A stretch of DNA of 64,000 bases from Phytoseiulus persimilis (GCA_037576195.1 CM075104.1:12850211-12914210); one strand, 5' to 3'. Counted from the stretch's first letter, positions 51,272-61,896 are shown. Numbers and translations: made by a program. Notes: a model not told the origin generated them from the letters alone.

Positions 51272-51644
51272 CATTTTCTGCGTCCAGTGAACAATGACCT
51301 GATCATATTGAACCCGTCCATGGGGTGGAACGCCTCGTTACCGAGGAGACCTCCCATCATCGGCGAAGCCATGGGTGCTGAGGCCACAGGAATCGTTTGG
51401 TAGACTGACTGAACGCCGGTTAACATCGGGTTTCCGGGAGCTACGTCCACGACTTCCATTTGAGCGACTGTTGAGGAAACACCAAGGTAGTTCCGACAAA
51501 CGAAAACGAGGGTAAACGAACGTCGAAAGGTACTTCTCTACTGGGATGTGATTGCGTCGAGGAGTTATCGGGAGGACGAACGAGGAGACGACTGTTCTTA
51601 CCTGAAGAGGAAATGAAAATACTGAGGAGCAGCAGCGGCGTCAT
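51271..51644 (-). CDS. Small secreted peptide precursor, 2 exons, possible amidated C-terminus
   Basis: Exon 1 is 51644-51602 (ATG plus 13 codons and one base, then donor GTAAGA). Exon 2 is 51467-51271 after acceptor TCAACAG; the phase-1 junction matches and creates a Val. The intron is 134 bases. The spliced product is 79 residues. It opens with a clear signal peptide (MTPLLLLSIFISSS then VAQ, cleavage likely near 17), continues with a Met- and Pro-containing stretch (eight Met in all), and ends RSLFTGRRK. Gly followed by three basic residues at a C-terminus is the classic signal for prohormone cleavage and amidation, so a neuropeptide or other processed peptide is a fair inference; no known family is recognised. 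A TATA box lies 49-55 bases before the ATG and AATAAA overlaps the stop. An alternative is a small cuticular or salivary protein. Confidence 0.6.
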
Positions 51645-51692
51645 CACTGCCAGGACGCTGCGAGTGGCACGTCGATGACAAGCTCACCGCGG

Positions 51693-51699
51693 CTTTATA
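51693..51699 (-). promoter_or_regulatory. TATA box of the small secreted peptide gene
   Basis: TATAAAG on the minus strand in the context CGTATAAAGCC, 49-55 bases upstream of the ATG at 51644. With a start site about 30 bases downstream, the 5' UTR would be only about 20-25 bases. Position and orientation fit the predicted gene. Confidence 0.5.
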
Positions 51700-52071
51700 C
51701 GACTCTCAAACTGATCTGATCGCTCATCAATCACGGAGGACGAAATTGCTTCGTGACAAAAGCAACCGTGGCCAGAGAGCGTTCATCATTCATAACTTGC
51801 AGCGGTATTCAGGCATTGGCGTCCGAGAGCAGACAAATGGAAGACATGTTCCCAGGAAAACTCTGCTCAGCAAGGCTTTCCTCGCCTCAGAAGCTAGTAA
51901 CAGGAAAACTGACATGCATGTCTTTGAGAAGAAGTCCCTGCAAGACCATCACATGTGAACTCAATGTAGCTGTGATAGAACGAGAGGCTAGAACCCATAG
52001 ATACGGACAGGCAATAGATGAGGGCGTTATCCTGACATCATGAACTCAATGCACGCTTCTGGGATCATTGG

Positions 52072-52079
52072 GCAGCAAC
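52072..52079. repeat. Left target-site duplication of the hAT element
   Basis: GCAGCAAC, pairing with GCAGCGAC at 53219-53226; seven of eight bases agree. Confidence 0.75.
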
Positions 52080-52096
52080 TAGGCTTCGCAACGGTT

Positions 52097-52217
52097 ATTT
52101 AACCGCGGGTAATAACCGCAAATCTTCCGCGGTTTTTAGCCGCAATGACCGCAAATATTCTGCGGTTTCGAACCGCAATAACCGCGAGCGAATTGCGCAA
52201 CCGCATTCAACCGCAAT
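52097..52217 (+). repeat. Left subterminal AACCGC repeat cluster
   Basis: About ten CCGC-centred units (AACCGC, GACCGC, AGCCGC and inverted copies) in 120 bases, mostly in one orientation. Confidence 0.7.
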
Positions 52218-53077
52218 TTCCCGAAACGTATGATTTTCTGAGAAGGCGTCGTGTCTGATGAGCGTGGTCTGGCCGGGAATCTGGAATTGGTTGCCAGGAA
52301 TTGAAGATAAATTAGTCGGTTCTGGAACTGTGACATCTTGTGTGACGAGCCCCGTTAAGCGAAGTTCGCAAGCAATCATACCTGGACACATCACTCATCA
52401 GGTGCAGCCTTTCCATGTCCTCATGAGCTCTGCCCATCTGGTAGGATCAAGAAACAGAGCACAGCGGAAGTAGGTATTGTGTGGGTCGATGGGAGAATCC
52501 CTATGACGGGGATCTCTCATGCACTGGTCGGAACCGAGAACATACGCTCTATCTGGAGACCGCAACAATGCTATCGAAGCCAGGAGCAGTATTTGGAGTC
52601 AGACAAAAGTTGGAAGCAGCTCAGGAGACGACCTCGAGGATTCCCAATAGGGAAAAACTAGAGAATCAGGACGTTGAATTTGCGCGAGTCATCCCAACTC
52701 AACAAAAAAGCATGGCTTTGGGCACTCTTTGCTCGTAAAACCGTGCAGAAATCGGCGTCAGTCCCACATTTCAGAGTTTGCAACACTTCCTCAGCGGATC
52801 GTGAGGAGTTGTAACAAACGAGTCTTCATGAGGTGTGTTTTGAGATGTCGTTGTATCCGTTAATAATAGAACCTTCTTTCTCATGAAAGAGGAGAAGCTT
52901 CCTGGAAATCATACAAATTTTTCTCTCATGTGGAAACTTTTCTCTGGGGAGGATATCGAGGAGTTGTGGTATCTCTCCTCCGTCTTCGGCTGTGACTCGT
53001 TTCAATATTATTAGGCGTGGAAACGATGGTATCGGTGAAGGATCTGTTCGGAATCATGTCGCCGAGCACTCTCCAAT

Positions 53078-53208
53078 ATAACCGCGGTTATTTTCGGTTT
53101 TAACCGCGGTTATTCTCGGTCCTAATTTTGCGGTTAACGGCTATTGCGGTTATTGATTTGCGGTTATCGGTTGACCGTGACCGCGGTTATTTAGAAATGC
53201 GGTTATTT
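53078..53208 (-). repeat. Right subterminal repeat cluster, inverted
   Basis: Repeated GCGGTTAT units, the reverse complement of the left-end motif, several forming perfect ATAACCGCGGTTAT palindromes. The spacing is irregular, unlike a satellite. Confidence 0.7.
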
Positions 53209-53218
53209 GCTAAGCCTA

Positions 53219-53226
53219 GCAGCGAC
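53219..53226. repeat. Right target-site duplication of the hAT element
   Basis: GCAGCGAC, differing from the left copy by one A-to-G transition, which suggests the insertion is not very recent. Confidence 0.75.
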
Positions 53227-54162
53227 CAAGATATTGACGTTCATTCCAAATCGAACGCGGGAACGCATTCAGGGTTCTCACTCTTCATCAGATACTCCTT
53301 CCAAACGGGATAGTTAGCTCAGTCTGTGGAGGAAGGGAACGTTGCAGACCGTTTGACATTCATCATTCTTGTCGGAACGTATCGCGAACTGCTGACAACG
53401 AGGTGTTGGCGATCGATTCATTCTCACCCCTAGCTTTGTTGAGGGTCCGGGTACGTTGGAGATTGAGGATCTTCGAGATGAACGTTTGCGCTTCAAACAT
53501 ATAAGCGGGGGAGAGCCCTGTATTTATGTCTGGTCGATGTTCTTCGCTCGGTTGATGGTGAGACCTACTCTCAGCTTCGTGGGAGGATCGCGGGAAACGT
53601 GCATCATGCGTTGTTTGCCGATAGCGTCTGGAGTAACCTCGGCGACAGCTGAAATATTTCCGTTATTCCGAGCCAGGAGACCACTATCGTCGAAGCGACC
53701 TGCGCTTTACCAGCAGCGGTCCCAAAACGTTTTCCTCATCCGAGAGGGTTTCATCTCTTTCTATTGAGTTCGGCGACCAGCTAGTGAACTGAGCCCCTGG
53801 TTACGGCAGCTTCGGGACAGGAGGACATCGACATCACACCGCAAAGTGAGTTCGACACGTGATTTCGATGAGGTTTGAACCGACTCCTCGGTCATCCGTC
53901 GCTCTCAGACTCGACCGTCCCGCTCTGGATTTCACTTGTCTCAGATGACCCAATCGGCTTTCGGCACTAAAACAAGATTTCCGTTGCATTTTGTTCAGCA
54001 GCTCGTTTTGCGAATGGTCGTAATGATAAGTCGTCGATATGTGAATCCACCCGTTTCTTTAAGCATCGACTTCCTCTCCTTGGAGAGAAATAGACTTTCC
54101 TGACAGCTCAGAGATGCCAAGCCCAGTATCGCGTCAAGCCATGTTGGTTCCTACTTTGCAGG
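53227..54162. other. Upstream region of the F-box gene
   Basis: One 103-codon shadow-like frame at 53456-53767. An acceptor directly before the F-box ATG implies a non-coding first exon somewhere in this interval or further upstream, not located. Confidence 0.4.
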
Positions 54163-56578
54163 ATGTCCTTGCTCGACTTGCCAGACGAGATCCTGGAAAA
54201 AATCGCTGATTTCCTCGATGGGTTTTCGCTGGTTTCCTACTCGTTGTGTGACCAGCGTCTCCAGAGGGCAGCACTGGTTCGCGGAGATGGACTCGTCAAA
54301 GAATGGGATACGCAGCGGGACATAAGCCGAACTCGACCCGTGGGAATCCACATTCAGAGCTTGGATCTCTCGAATCGGTTCGAAATCTCGTCAGCCTTGG
54401 AGGGCGTGATCTTGGAATGCCCTGAACTGCGAACATTGAACGTCGTCAACGCTAATTTGACGTTCCAGCAACTGACAAACATTCTGGACAACCTTGAGAT
54501 GCTGGACGTTATGAGCTGCAGCCTGAGCGATGTACCACCGGACTCTTGGCAGGAACGTTCTGTGTTGAAGGCGCAACGTTCCATCCGGAAGCTTTTCGTC
54601 GAGTTCACCCCGGCTTCTCTGAACTCGCTATTGTACCTGGCACGGTTCCTGAACAGATGCAAAGTCATCGAGTTCCTGCACCTTAACTTCGTAGGACGCT
54701 TCGATCTGCCTAGCCTCGGCACCCGGAACCCTTTCCCAGCCAGGTCCCCGCGATGGCGGACGCTGCAGACTATGGTAGGCTCCTTCCACCTTTCGAGCAG
54801 ATCAACTTTCGAAACAGCCATGCACGTTTTCATGGATTTCAGCCAACCGAGGCCTGGGCAGTGCCTCATGAGACAGCACATGCAATTTGTTCCCTTCTGT
54901 TGGTCCAGTGTGGAGAATTTCACCTCCGGTGAAGTCATCGTCACCAGGAACATCAACGCGTTGAAGTCTCAATATCGCATCCGTCCGGAGATGACGTTAA
55001 ATATCATGTTACGACCTTACTACAGGTGGCCACACGATCTGGTTGAACTCGATTTGTCGTTTGTGCCATATCCTTTCATGGAGCCTGACTGGGAGGTTCT
55101 TGTTGGGGACTCGCCAAAACTCAGGAGTATCGCTTGTCACATCTGCTCTCTACCCAGAGGGCCCGATTTCAGTACCTTGGACCCGCAAGGCCTTGCACAG
55201 CATTCGTACGTGATCGTCACGCTCGAGCGCCTGCAACTCACCAGGCTGCATCTCCTCGTTGGCTGGGGCAAATATTCGAAAGCGAAATGTCCCCGCTGCG
55301 AGATTTCGTCGACTTGCTATGTGCTCGGAAACCTTGATCGCCTACGTTATCTTGAGGAATTCGTATTAGTTGGAGTCGATCCGACCCCCGTCCTGTATGA
55401 AAGCATCGCAAACTCGAGAGTAAAGATGATGAAGTTGTGTTTGAAGAAAGCCCCTAATTTGTTGGGCCTCTACGAAATGCTCTTATTCTGCGAAGGCTTA
55501 AGATACTTTAAATTCGAAGCTCCGGATCTCCCGCTCCATTCACTAGCTCTGTGGCGAGCACTGGTGAAGAAAACACCCCTCGATCAGATTTGCCTCGCGT
55601 CCGACTCTGTCGAACAAGTGGACATAGAGATGGTGAAATCGTTTCTGCCAGACATCATGAGAGCCGTTGAAGTGTTCCATCTTCACGCCGACCAACACAG
55701 AGCTCTGTACGATGCCATTCTTGACTATGTAAAACTAGTGAAACGTGAGAACCCTCAGAGAAAAGTTCATTTGACAGGCCTGGGTATGCCCTCGCTGAGT
55801 TGCGTGAGAGGCGACGCGTTAGTGAGGCCAATGCCAGGCCGATCCTTGTGCTGCACTTCACTCCTAATAGGTACGATGGAGCTCCCGGGCTGGAACATTT
55901 TTGAATCAACATAGGGTGGATTTTTGATTGGATGTGGGATCGCGCTTCACTGACGGCTCTTGAGTGGAGCGCGACCGCCCGCTCATGCGCCTGTTGGAAC
56001 TAACTGTATCTCCCTCAATCAACTGTGACCTGTGGTCGGTATCCTCTCTTGTCTCGGCACTCGATCGTCGGGTATATCCTCGTAAGAAAACAGAGGAATG
56101 TGAATAAATGTGAAGTATCGACTATAAAAGAGAACGCTCGTTTCTGAACGCATTTCTGTGAAGTAAGGCTCCTGTTTTCTCCAATTTCGGCCTGGTATCT
56201 CGAGCATGAGGAAGTCCTATCTGTGTTGCACTGATCTTCAGATCCTGTTAAGAGACCGGATGTCTGATCCGAATCCGTTGAATATCTTCATTCATAGAAC
56301 CCATCGAATAATCCACGACAACTCAGATTTCATTCGATGCCATTGGGAAATGCCGTTATCGAAAACCGTTGCAATCGTCTCCCAACGGTCATTGGACGAT
56401 AATTTCCAAGCCTTGCGGGAAGTGAGTTGATCCAGCTCATCGAATACCAAATGCTTGCCCTGACATGGATTCTTCCCTCTGTCGGTACCGTTGTCACATT
56501 ATTTATTCAATGACCCAGAACCTAAAGCGGCTCTCATTCAATTTCTCGAGCAACTCCTTCGAGGAATTACAGATGTAA
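54163..56578 (+). CDS. F-box protein with leucine-rich tail (3 exons)
   Basis: Probable substrate-recognition subunit of an SCF ubiquitin ligase. The first 45 residues form an F-box (LLDLPDEILEKIADFLDGF, then SLCDQRLQRAAL), which would bind Skp1. The rest has irregular leucine-rich spacing (IHIQSLDLSNRF, CPELRTLNVVNANLTFQQL, LRYLEEFVLVGVD). Exon 1 is 54163-55821 if the GTGAGG donor is used (a second donor ends it at 55803, also in phase). Exon 2 is 56242-56421 after a CTTCAG acceptor and ends at GTGAGT. Exon 3 is 56519-56578, coding NLKRLSFNFSSNSFEELQM and a TAA stop. All phases are 0 and agree. About 632 residues. Without splicing, exon 1 alone reads to a stop at 55914 (583 residues), so an intron-retaining form is possible. 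The ATG follows directly on an acceptor-like TTTGCAGG, suggesting a spliced 5' UTR. Substrate and ortholog not recognised. Confidence 0.7.
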
Positions 56579-56604
56579 CACGGCGAACAGCACGTGATGA
56601 GGGG

Positions 56605-56610
56605 TTTATT
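56605..56610 (-). promoter_or_regulatory. Possible polyadenylation signal for minus-strand transcripts
   Basis: AATAAA on the minus strand (TTTATT as printed), about 455 bases after the Rab33 stop and about 60 bases after the stop of the unnamed exon ending at 56668. It could serve either transcript. Confidence 0.3.
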
Positions 56611-56667
56611 TACAGAAGTTTTCACAGCCTTGAAAGCTCGAATTAAAAAATAGAGTAGTTTAGAATC

Positions 56668-56972
56668 TTACGAGACAACAACAGGCTCCGTTCCAATGAA
56701 TTCATCATTCATGACGTACGTCGTTCCAGTGGAGAAAGGTACGCTCTTTACGAGTCTTCTCAATTTTCGAATACTGCGGTGAAACTCCCCGCCAAGAGTA
56801 AGAAAATCCTTTGGCATTATGTTCGTAGAAGTGAACGTTCTCATGGGGAAAGTTTCTCTGACACACATTGAGATATGCTCTACGGTTCGATAGGAAGCGG
56901 GAATGTTCACCGCCAAAGCTCACTATGGGTGGCGGGGTCCTCACATGGGTACCCCTCATCTCGAAACTGCGA
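56668..56972 (-). CDS. Unnamed terminal exon, open in two frames
   Basis: Begins after a strong acceptor (TTGATTGCCTGCAG) with intron-like sequence before it. Two overlapping frames are open. One, entered directly from the acceptor, reads FRSFEMRGTHVRTPPP and ends at 56705. The other starts after a stop near 56920, contains NIPASYRTVEHISMCVRETF and FLTLGGEFHRSIRKLRRLV, and ends at 56668. The second frame has a leucine spacing loosely like the tail of the F-box protein on the other strand. It lies 93 bases downstream of the Rab33 stop, on the same strand. It may be the last exon of a separate gene, an alternative 3' exon, or a decayed copy. Not recognised. Confidence 0.3.
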
Positions 56973-57064
56973 AACTCTGCAGGCAATCAAGGGCTCTCAT
57001 CAGACCTGAATAAGAACGTGATGTGCCTGCAAGCGAGACCCTCCAGTCAAGAGGCTGACGTTCT

Positions 57065-58111
57065 TCAGCACCAGTTGCAGTACCCGTTCTTGTCTTCCTC
57101 GTCATCTCCTTCACGATGCAAGAGTCGGACGTCTCTGTCCTGCCGTGGCATCATGGGTTTGGCGTTCTTCAGTTTATGAGCGAGAGTGAGAAAAATCCCT
57201 TCCACGTGATCACTTCGAGAATCGTCAGCGGCCGACGTTTCGAACAGGGGCATGTTATGTTGGTCAGCAAACCGTTGCGCATCGTTTGTTTTCACGACAA
57301 CCTGTAACATGAGTTCCCGAATTTCAATCTGACTCTGCGATTTTGTCGATCATTCATCCTCTCATTGCGTGCCCTTGATCGTACTGTTTGCAATCACCCA
57401 ACAACGAGCGCTATGGATGTCCTACCAGTCTGACATCACCCTCAATAATATCTCTCTTCGACTATATGAACGCTGAAAGCATCAGAACTCTCGACCGTGG
57501 TTGGCGTCATCGAGTTTCTGTTCCGGTAAGAACGCACCTTATCAGCCAGATCACACTTATTGCCCACAAGAATCCGCGGGATTTTCGAGCTTGGGCATTG
57601 AGTATCGCACTCAGCGATCCAAAGCGGGAGCTGGTCGAATGAGCTTTGGCTTGTTACATCATACACGAAAACGACAGCGTTCACGTTCCTGTAGTAATGC
57701 TGGACCAGGCTTTTGCGGAAGCGCTCCTGACCGGCGGTGTCCCACAACTGGAGCTGCAATTCGATCAACATGATTGTCAGAAATGAGAGATGACCTCAGA
57801 AAGGATGATGGTCTGACATCTCTGGGAATAGATGCTTGTCGTGAGCTAGTGTGACGGGAATTCGAGAGTTGAACGCTTCTTACCGTAACCTGTTCACCGT
57901 CAATGTCGACCGCTCTTTCTCTGAAGTCGACGCCGATCGTGGCCTCTGTTTTCAGGGGATATCTTCCGGCGCAGAATCGAAACGTGAGACAAGTTTTGCC
58001 CACATTCGAATCGCCAATGATGATGATTTTGAAGGTTCTCTTCTGATGTTCTGCAAGGCGGAATCGTTGTGGTAACCCGGATGAGCTTTCGGTGACAAAT
58101 GATGACCTCAT
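57065..58111 (-). CDS. Rab33: Rab33-type small GTPase (3 exons)
   Basis: Membrane-traffic GTPase; Rab33 works at the Golgi and in autophagy through Atg16-type effectors (family knowledge). Exons: 58111-57884, 57753-57538, 57301-57065; all junctions are phase 0, with donors GTAAGA and GTGCGT and acceptors GCAG and ACAG. The spliced product is 226 residues, close to the vertebrate 229. Motifs in order: P-loop GDSNVGKT (33-40), switch [19 protein letters not shown] (80-86), NKCD (141-144), ETSA (169-172). The Rab33-typical run [12 protein letters not shown] follows the P-loop. The protein ends C-N-W-C, two cysteines for prenylation with two residues between them. The start is ATG at 58111, 76 codons before the first splice. 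Nothing looks broken. It is convergent with the F-box gene. Confidence 0.92.
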
Positions 58112-58168
58112 TGACGCGTTTCAAAAGTTAGCAAGCTAATAGTGAAAAACTAGTAGCAGTTGTGATAC

Positions 58169-58506
58169 CTAAATAATTATCAATAAATGATTCGCTGCTT
58201 CTGCCGGCGAACACGAGTGGCTGGCAATGCCCATGAGTGTAGGGGGAGCCGGAAACATGTCACTGGAGGGGAGAAATTGCGAAAGCTTTCCAAACACGGA
58301 GTTCAGAGGAGCCATCGGCAGAATGAGCGCGTCGGTCACAGACGAGCCTCTCGTGAGTGGAGGACCGCAACCTGGCGGAGGATCCAGAAGACTGTGAACT
58401 GGCATGGAGCTCGAGAAGGTGCAGCCGCTGGCGTTATCGAGCCGCAGATATATTCGCGGGCGATCGGAGGAGTCGAAACCCCTATCACTCGAAGCTCACC
58501 GAGTCA
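58169..58506 (-). CDS. Candidate coding exon upstream of Rab33
   Basis: Open frame running to TAG at 58169, with an ATG at 58405. Reads DRPRIYLRLDNASGCTFSSS, then proline-rich LLDPPPGCGPPLTRGSSV and FGKLSQFLPSSDMFPAPPTL. It ends 58 bases before the Rab33 ATG on the same strand. It may be the end of another gene, an alternative 5' exon or chance. Not recognised. Confidence 0.25.
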
Positions 58507-59797
58507 TCTTCCGATGTCAAAGGCTTCTTCTCTAATATCCCATTCATCTGAGCCCCAACCTTGCAATTGCACCAAGGTCTGAATGAAGCTCGTGTTAATC
58601 TCTCATTCAATTGACTTCAGGCTTCGAACTTCAAACCGAGCTCCCTAGTGCGCGATAATTCAACTGCCACCGGATTTGATTTACTCACTGTGAACTGTGA
58701 ACAGAGGAGCTAGACATTGAATGAACACCCCCAAGCAAGATGATAGTCTCCAGATTTATACCTTGCTTGCTTGTAACGAGAATATCAGAATTACCAAGCG
58801 GAGGGAGCAGAGAGTTCTCAGATGGAAGTGTCATCGCTGCTGGCTTCAGCCGACGTTGTGATGCTGATTCGAAGATATCTCGACACACTAAATCCAAGAC
58901 AGCCTGGCGCTCACAACACAATCGAAGTATACCGCGGTTTCGAACTTGTCATCGGATAAATACACCCGTAACCAAGTTCGCGAACATCACATATGCCTGA
59001 TTGCCTGGCTTTAACGATCGCTCGAAGCTGGCTGTCTCGATAGCGACAGCTGACAGTAATGATGATAGTGATCTCTCCCAGCCGAGTCTACCGTGCTTGT
59101 TTTCTCAGTAGGGCGCTTCGTCTTGCTATCCGAGACCACCTCAGCTCCGCGATGAAATCATCCGAACTCATGTCCCCCGAGTTCTCAAGACAATCCACGG
59201 TCACCTCGAACTAATTCCAGCATATCCCACAACCGCCGGTGGAGTCGCTGGAAGAGTCCTCAAACCCCACAGCATCGCCGGCTCAGTTGGCGGCCAAGAG
59301 ATTCGAGCTTGTGTTCGGCAGAGTTCAACGCACGGAACACGACGCCGATAACCGGAAATGAGAGACAAGGAATGAGGGATGATAGGGTGGTTGGGTACTG
59401 GTAGAGAGCGCGGAGGGAAAGTCTGGATGGTATGGCGTCGCTTAATCATGGACAAGAGACATTTCCTCATCTGAAAGAACAGGTCATACAAGACCGGAGT
59501 CACTCAAATCGTGCTTTCGCCGGCGTCTCCGATTGCTGCTCTCTGACGAGTCCTGACGAAGGAGCGAGCGCAATGAAAGGTCGCCTGAATCGAGGATTTG
59601 TCTTTTCCGATTCCCTTACAAATAATTTGAAGTCGGTACCAGACACCAAAGCCTCTCAAGCAGAGTCATCAATGACAATTCTCAGAGCTTTTTTTTCTGC
59701 GACACGAAACACGAAACAGCTGCTTACCGCGATGGTCCCTCTTGAGGGCACCTGATAGAGACACAGTCGTTGATTCTGTGCACTTTACATCAGATAT

Positions 59798-60091
59798 CTA
59801 CGTGGTGGTGAAATCACTTTGGATTTTTTTGCCATTTGCATGGTTTTCCCTTGGTTTCCATGCGTTTTTTCTGAGCCCCAGGAGACGATTTTCGTTTTTT
59901 TTTCCTTCTGACTGTAGCTCATTCGTTCGACTACATGGGCGCCAACCATTCGCCTCTATCGTTCTTCTTATCGTTTCAACTCCAGATTCACGGGCATCGC
60001 CGATTACTTCCCTCAAATCCAGGTGGTTCGCCAATTCTCGCCAGCGGCGCAGCTGAGCTCGCTCGGTGTGATGTGAAGAGGTGTCCATCAT
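59798..60091 (-). CDS. Hypothetical 97-residue charged ORF
   Basis: ATG to TAG. The first half reads ERAQLRRWRELANHLDLREV and ESGVETIRRTIEANGWRP, helix-prone and highly charged; the second half is Lys/Asn-rich. Not recognised and without visible splice partners. Confidence 0.25.
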   Translation of the reverse strand: MMDTSSHHTERAQLRRWRELANHLDLREVIGDARESGVETIRRTIEANGWRPCSRTNELQSEGKKNENRLLGLRKNAWKPRENHANGKKIQSDFTTT

Positions 60092-61317
60092 CCCTCTCTC
60101 AACTGCGAAAAACCGACGGAAAAACTTAACAATGTTGCCTAGAGGCCAGGTTTCGCGGAAACCCCGAAACTGATTGCGGGTTCTGTGACGTCTCGAGAAA
60201 CTGGTTTCTGGCCGATTTTTTTCGGTCGAGATTCAACCCGCTGCCCAGAGGTCAGATCCTGGCGGAAACACCGGAGACGAGCGAGATCGTTTGAAAATCC
60301 CTCAATCCAGCTACTTCGCAGCATTAACAGCCCTTTTCCGACGAATAAACGCTAAGAGCAACTAATCGGCGGATATGTGAGTCACCCGTTTTGAATCAAG
60401 AAAGAAGCGCGAAAGGATCGTCCGAAATTTGAGTACACTCATCAGAGAGGGAGAAGATATCACTCAAGCCAGCCACCCTCCGACCCGACGGGTACAGCGG
60501 AAGTTACCCGACTCACCCTCAAGAAGAGAGATTCCCGTGGCAGACGGAGAACGGAAAGCACTACCAGAATACCAGAAACAGGAGCGGCACTGGGACAAAT
60601 GCAGTAGGATGAACCCATGAGAAAGGAGGCGAAGGAGAAGTCGGAACGAGGGCCTCCGTCGGACCGGATGGCCCGTGATGCCGTGATAAGGAGAATCTAC
60701 TATTATCGTGTCTTCAATCTGCTTGTGTTGTTCTGCGTCATGGGAACTCCGATAGCTCGGAAAGCCTCACGCTGATCATGCTACTGGTTTCTTTGCCTAT
60801 ACGAGAATGGTGACTCATGTGAGAGCACTGACGCGTCACACCATTCCACGTTTGTCAGTACGACGCGATTGATGAGTTCTCTGGAATCCTCGATTTCAGT
60901 GTTGCACTTGAATTATGCTGAGTTACCTTGAGAAGCAGCTGGAATTCATTGGATCAATCGCTAATTATCTGGGAGGTGATTCCTCCAGCTGCTCGGAGTA
61001 AGGGAAGTATATTTGCACAGATCGCCAGCTGAATCCTCTAGTTGACGAACTTAACTCAAAACCGGTGGCCTTGTAGACTCTGGCGGACGCATAGACGGGC
61101 GCATGACTGGGTCGTGGTCGCTCATTTTTTGGAGTGTGTACAGAATCTTCACAGCGTGCCAAGGAATTCCTCAAAAGACTCGATTTTACCCGCCACATCT
61201 CACATTACAAAACCCGGGGCGAAGTCATATTGGCCACGTCAGTGTCTTCCTTGTGATTCCTTAGCGATAATGTGTCGATCGCTGTTCTGAAGTACGTTCT
61301 GAAGATTCGTTGGACAC
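60092..61317. other. No recognised gene
   Basis: Short frames only. A GGCGGAAAC or CGCGGAAAC motif beside GAGG-CAG appears twice (near 60140 and 60250), a weak direct repeat. Confidence 0.4.
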
Positions 61318-61896
61318 ATGAGAGCCATCACATATCTCGTCGCCTTCATCATGTGCGGTTCTCGGGTGGGGACCGCCTCAGTGAACTCGAAGAAACGCTC
61401 AGCTAACGAAACATTCTCCACGGGAGCATTCAGTCCCTGTAAGGGACGCACAATCCTGAATCCCGTCGAAGCGGTTCGTGCTCACGTCTTCGCTACAAAG
61501 GTGCTCAATGCGGCTGGGTTGAACGGACTGATACGCGTCGCAGCCAAGTTCAACGCGCCAGCGTTTGCGCTGTACCCGTTAGGGAACCGAGGCTGCCTCT
61601 TTGGCATTGTGTTGTACTTGGCTGTACCAGGGAGTGAGGAGTTGAAGCTGCCAAAGAATGTTTCAACCAGCTCCATGCTCGAAAGCGCGCATCACTTGCT
61701 CGCAGCTTTCATAATAGGGGCCCCCACCTTCACAATCAAGAACAACGGTGAGAAATATATCTTGCCGTGGTCAGCCATCACGGAGTTGTGGGATCTCTTC
61801 CTGCCTGCGCTGGTGAAAGCTGGGGATGGGCGATTCCCTACCGACGTTCATTACCTCTTACATACCGTCGATTATCTCCGCTTCATCATTTTGTGA
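61318..61896 (+). CDS. Hypothetical secreted protein, 192 residues
   Basis: ATG to TGA with a plausible signal peptide (MRAITYLVAFIMCGSRVGTA). The body has protein-like runs: VEAVRAHVFATKVLNAAGLN, RVAAKFNAPAFALYPLGNRG, FGIVLYLAVPGSEELKLP, ILPWSAITELWDLFLPALV, HYLLHTVDYLRFIIL. Only three cysteines, so not a typical disulphide-rich secreted peptide. No known domain. A GTGAGA inside the frame near 61748 could act as a donor, but the frame beyond it still looks coding. It is the strongest ORF in the last 5 kb. Confidence 0.45.
   Translation: MRAITYLVAFIMCGSRVGTASVNSKKRSANETFSTGAFSPCKGRTILNPVEAVRAHVFATKVLNAAGLNGLIRVAAKFNAPAFALYPLGNRGCLFGIVLYLAVPGSEELKLPKNVSTSSMLESAHHLLAAFIIGAPTFTIKNNGEKYILPWSAITELWDLFLPALVKAGDGRFPTDVHYLLHTVDYLRFIIL

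Larger units (their letters stand above)
52080..53218. mobile_element. Non-autonomous hAT-type DNA transposon, 1139 bases
   Basis: Ends carry 12-base inverted repeats, TAGGCTTCGCAA on the left and TAGGCTTAGCAA (read inward) on the right, 11 of 12 matching and of hAT form. The flanking 8-mers are GCAGCAAC and GCAGCGAC, a target duplication with one transition, the hAT length. Inside each end lies a cluster of AACCGC-type motifs, in opposite orientation at the two ends, as expected of transposase-binding subterminal repeats. No transposase frame was found inside; the longest ORF is about 100 codons and overlaps the repeats. It is therefore a deletion derivative or MITE that needed a helper. Confidence 0.85.
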
